Source of the DNA: Modestobacter sp. DSM 44400
Lineage (GTDB): Bacteria > Actinomycetota > Actinomycetes > Mycobacteriales > Geodermatophilaceae
Direction: 5' to 3'
DNA length: 64,000 bases
Assembly (NCBI RefSeq): GCF_900107175.1
Contig: NZ_FNOZ01000024.1
Span: 1-64,000 of the forward strand
The notes below the pieces were generated by a model. The model ran no database searches and was not told the origin of the DNA. It saw only the letters and a program-made list of their open reading frames with translations. The position numbers were made by a program, and so were the translations under genes. Of this stretch, positions 62,996 through 64,000 are shown in pieces. Each line of letters starts with the position of its first letter. Position 1 is the stretch's first letter.

Positions 62996-63928
62996 GTGGA
63001 CGCCGAGGACGTCGAGCAGCTGCTCCGGGACCAGCGGGCCCGCCGCGCCGGCCGGGACGAGCTGTCCCGGGCGCACCCCGAGTTCGCCCAGGTCAGCCCG
63101 CGGGCCGGTGAGCTGGACGAGGCGGCGCTCGCCGATCTCGCCGGCCGGGATCCCGACGCCGCGCTCCGGCTGGTCACCGCCCTGGGGCGGGCCTTCGATC
63201 CCGCCCTGCGCACAGCCGCCCGCGCGCTGGCCGCCCGGCTGCCGGTCGGCCCCCCGCGCACCGGTGTGCCGGACCGGTCCGGCAGCCGCCGGGTGGTCAC
63301 GCGCCGCGACCCCACCGGCGCCGATCTCGACCTGGACGCGACGCTGGCCGCGCGGGGTGCCGAGCCGCACTGGCGGGCCGAGCACCTGCATACGCGCAGT
63401 TGGCGGGCCACCGGCCGGGCCTGCGTGCTGTTGGTCGACGCCTCCGGCTCGGTCGCCGGTGACGAGTTGGCCGCGGCGGTGCTGACCGCGGCCGCGCTGG
63501 CCCAGCGGATGCGGCCCGGCGACGAGCTGGCGGTGGCCGCGTTCTGGTCGACCGCGGTGCTGCTCCAACCGTTGTCCGCGCAGCCCCGCCCCGAGGTCGT
63601 TGTGGACCGGCTGTTCGACCTGGCCGGCGGCGGCACCACCGACCTCGACCTGGCCCTGCGCACTGCTGCGGAGCAGCTGGCCCGCACCAGGACGGCGGCC
63701 CGCGACGTCCTGCTGCTGTCCGACGGCATGCCCACCGACAGCCCCGACCCGCGCCCGGCCGCTGCTGCGCTGGCCCGCGCCGGGACCCGGCTGCACGTGC
63801 TCACGCTGTCCGCGGACCCCGAGTCGGTGGCCAACTGCGCCGCCCTCGCCGCGGCCGGCGGTGGCCGCAGCGCGCCGCTGCACTCGCCGTCCCAGGCGCC
63901 GTCCGCCGTCCGCACCCTGCTCGACTGA
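62996..63928 (+). CDS. VWA-domain protein (CoxE-like)
   Basis: 310 aa. An N-terminal helical region (EDVEQLLRDQRARRAGRDEL) is followed by a von Willebrand A domain. The MIDAS residues are DASGS in VLLVDASGSVAGDE near 143, Thr in GGGTTDLD and Asp in LLLSDGMPTD. It is the expected partner of the MoxR ATPase. GTG 62996 is the only standard start; the frame is open with Pro/Gly-rich sequence back to the moxR end, so a longer N-terminus from a rare start is possible. Confidence 0.85.
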   Translation: MDAEDVEQLLRDQRARRAGRDELSRAHPEFAQVSPRAGELDEAALADLAGRDPDAALRLVTALGRAFDPALRTAARALAARLPVGPPRTGVPDRSGSRRVVTRRDPTGADLDLDATLAARGAEPHWRAEHLHTRSWRATGRACVLLVDASGSVAGDELAAAVLTAAALAQRMRPGDELAVAAFWSTAVLLQPLSAQPRPEVVVDRLFDLAGGGTTDLDLALRTAAEQLARTRTAARDVLLLSDGMPTDSPDPRPAAAALARAGTRLHVLTLSADPESVANCAALAAAGGGRSAPLHSPSQAPSAVRTLLD

Positions 63929-63937
63929 GCGGCCTCT

Positions 63938-64000
63938 CCTTGATTGGCCCCCTCCAGGGCATCCCCGAGCGAACGGGGGGACCCAGGAGGGGGTCCTTTC
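63938..64000. repeat. Intergenic hairpin element, copy 2 (inverted)
   Basis: CCCCCTCC and GGAGGGGG arms enclose about 30 bases that contain a smaller CCCC/GGGG stem and a GAGCGAA loop. Read on the minus strand it begins GAAAGGACCC, as copy 1 does on the plus strand. It follows the VWA gene and likely ends its transcription. The element may continue beyond the window. Confidence 0.6.

Noticed and set aside
1-64000. tRNA, rRNA and CRISPR arrays
   Set aside because: No T-loop-like sequences in tRNA context, no rRNA segments, and no spaced direct repeats were recognised by eye.

Overview
The window is very GC-rich actinobacterial chromosome. Gene content and protein style point to Geodermatophilaceae (Blastococcus, Modestobacter or Geodermatophilus): mycofactocin genes, a DUF222/HNH protein, an Rv2466c-like protein, a form II CO-dehydrogenase-like operon, a class F sortase, and many GTG starts. 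Genus is inferred from protein flavour only. No rRNA, tRNA or CRISPR array was recognised.

Layout. 1-4.2 kb: tail of a transposase, a SAM-IV-type riboswitch, metY-metX, and a fatty acid desaturase. 4.3-10.5 kb: mainly minus-strand housekeeping genes (gamma carbonic anhydrase, NAD(P)H-hydrate dehydratase, histidine phosphatase, NlpC/P60 hydrolase) with a frameshifted YdeI gene. 10.7-16 kb: a tldD-pmbA pair, a wrecked Na+/H+ antiporter that keeps its zinc-finger tail, and a metallo-beta-lactamase-fold hydrolase. 16-19.5 kb: amidohydrolase, DedA, HAD and alpha/beta hydrolase genes. 19.5-24.8 kb: a form II xanthine-dehydrogenase-family operon (S-L-M order plus a membrane-anchored CoxG). 25-34.5 kb: GNAT, lipoprotein, GAF regulator, CoA transferase, MFS efflux and a large FAD/Fe-S oxidoreductase. 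34.8-46 kb: a dispersed mycofactocin locus. 46-51.6 kb: small genes, a scar zone of gene fragments, a methyltransferase and an HNH protein. 51.7-60.5 kb: Rv2466c-like, SRPBCC, PLP, FAD and GGDEF proteins, a decayed sortase/substrate pair, and lipoproteins including a cupredoxin. 60.7-64 kb: an NDMA-dependent (mycofactocin-type) alcohol dehydrogenase, then moxR and a VWA gene bracketed by inverted hairpin elements.

How the genes fit together. mftA, mftB and mftC (precursor peptide, chaperone, radical SAM enzyme) form an operon divergent from mftR. mftE and mftF lie 2-9 kb away on the same strand. An NDMA-dependent alcohol dehydrogenase, the kind of enzyme that needs mycofactocin to reoxidise its bound nicotinamide, lies 15 kb further on. 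mftD and mftG are not in the window. The mftC-mftE interval, where mftD usually sits, instead holds vapBC, the remnant of a membrane diguanylate cyclase, and a 54-codon scar in which only the two ends of an OYE/FadH-family oxidoreductase remain, joined in frame and overlapping the mftE start.

A second theme is decay. At least ten genes are frameshifted, internally deleted or truncated: YdeI, antiporter, two GNATs, PadR, diguanylate cyclase, OYE, ArsR/Nudix, ClpP fragment, CHRD protein and sortase. Some single-base shifts could be sequencing error, but the internal deletions and hybrid joins cannot be explained that way.
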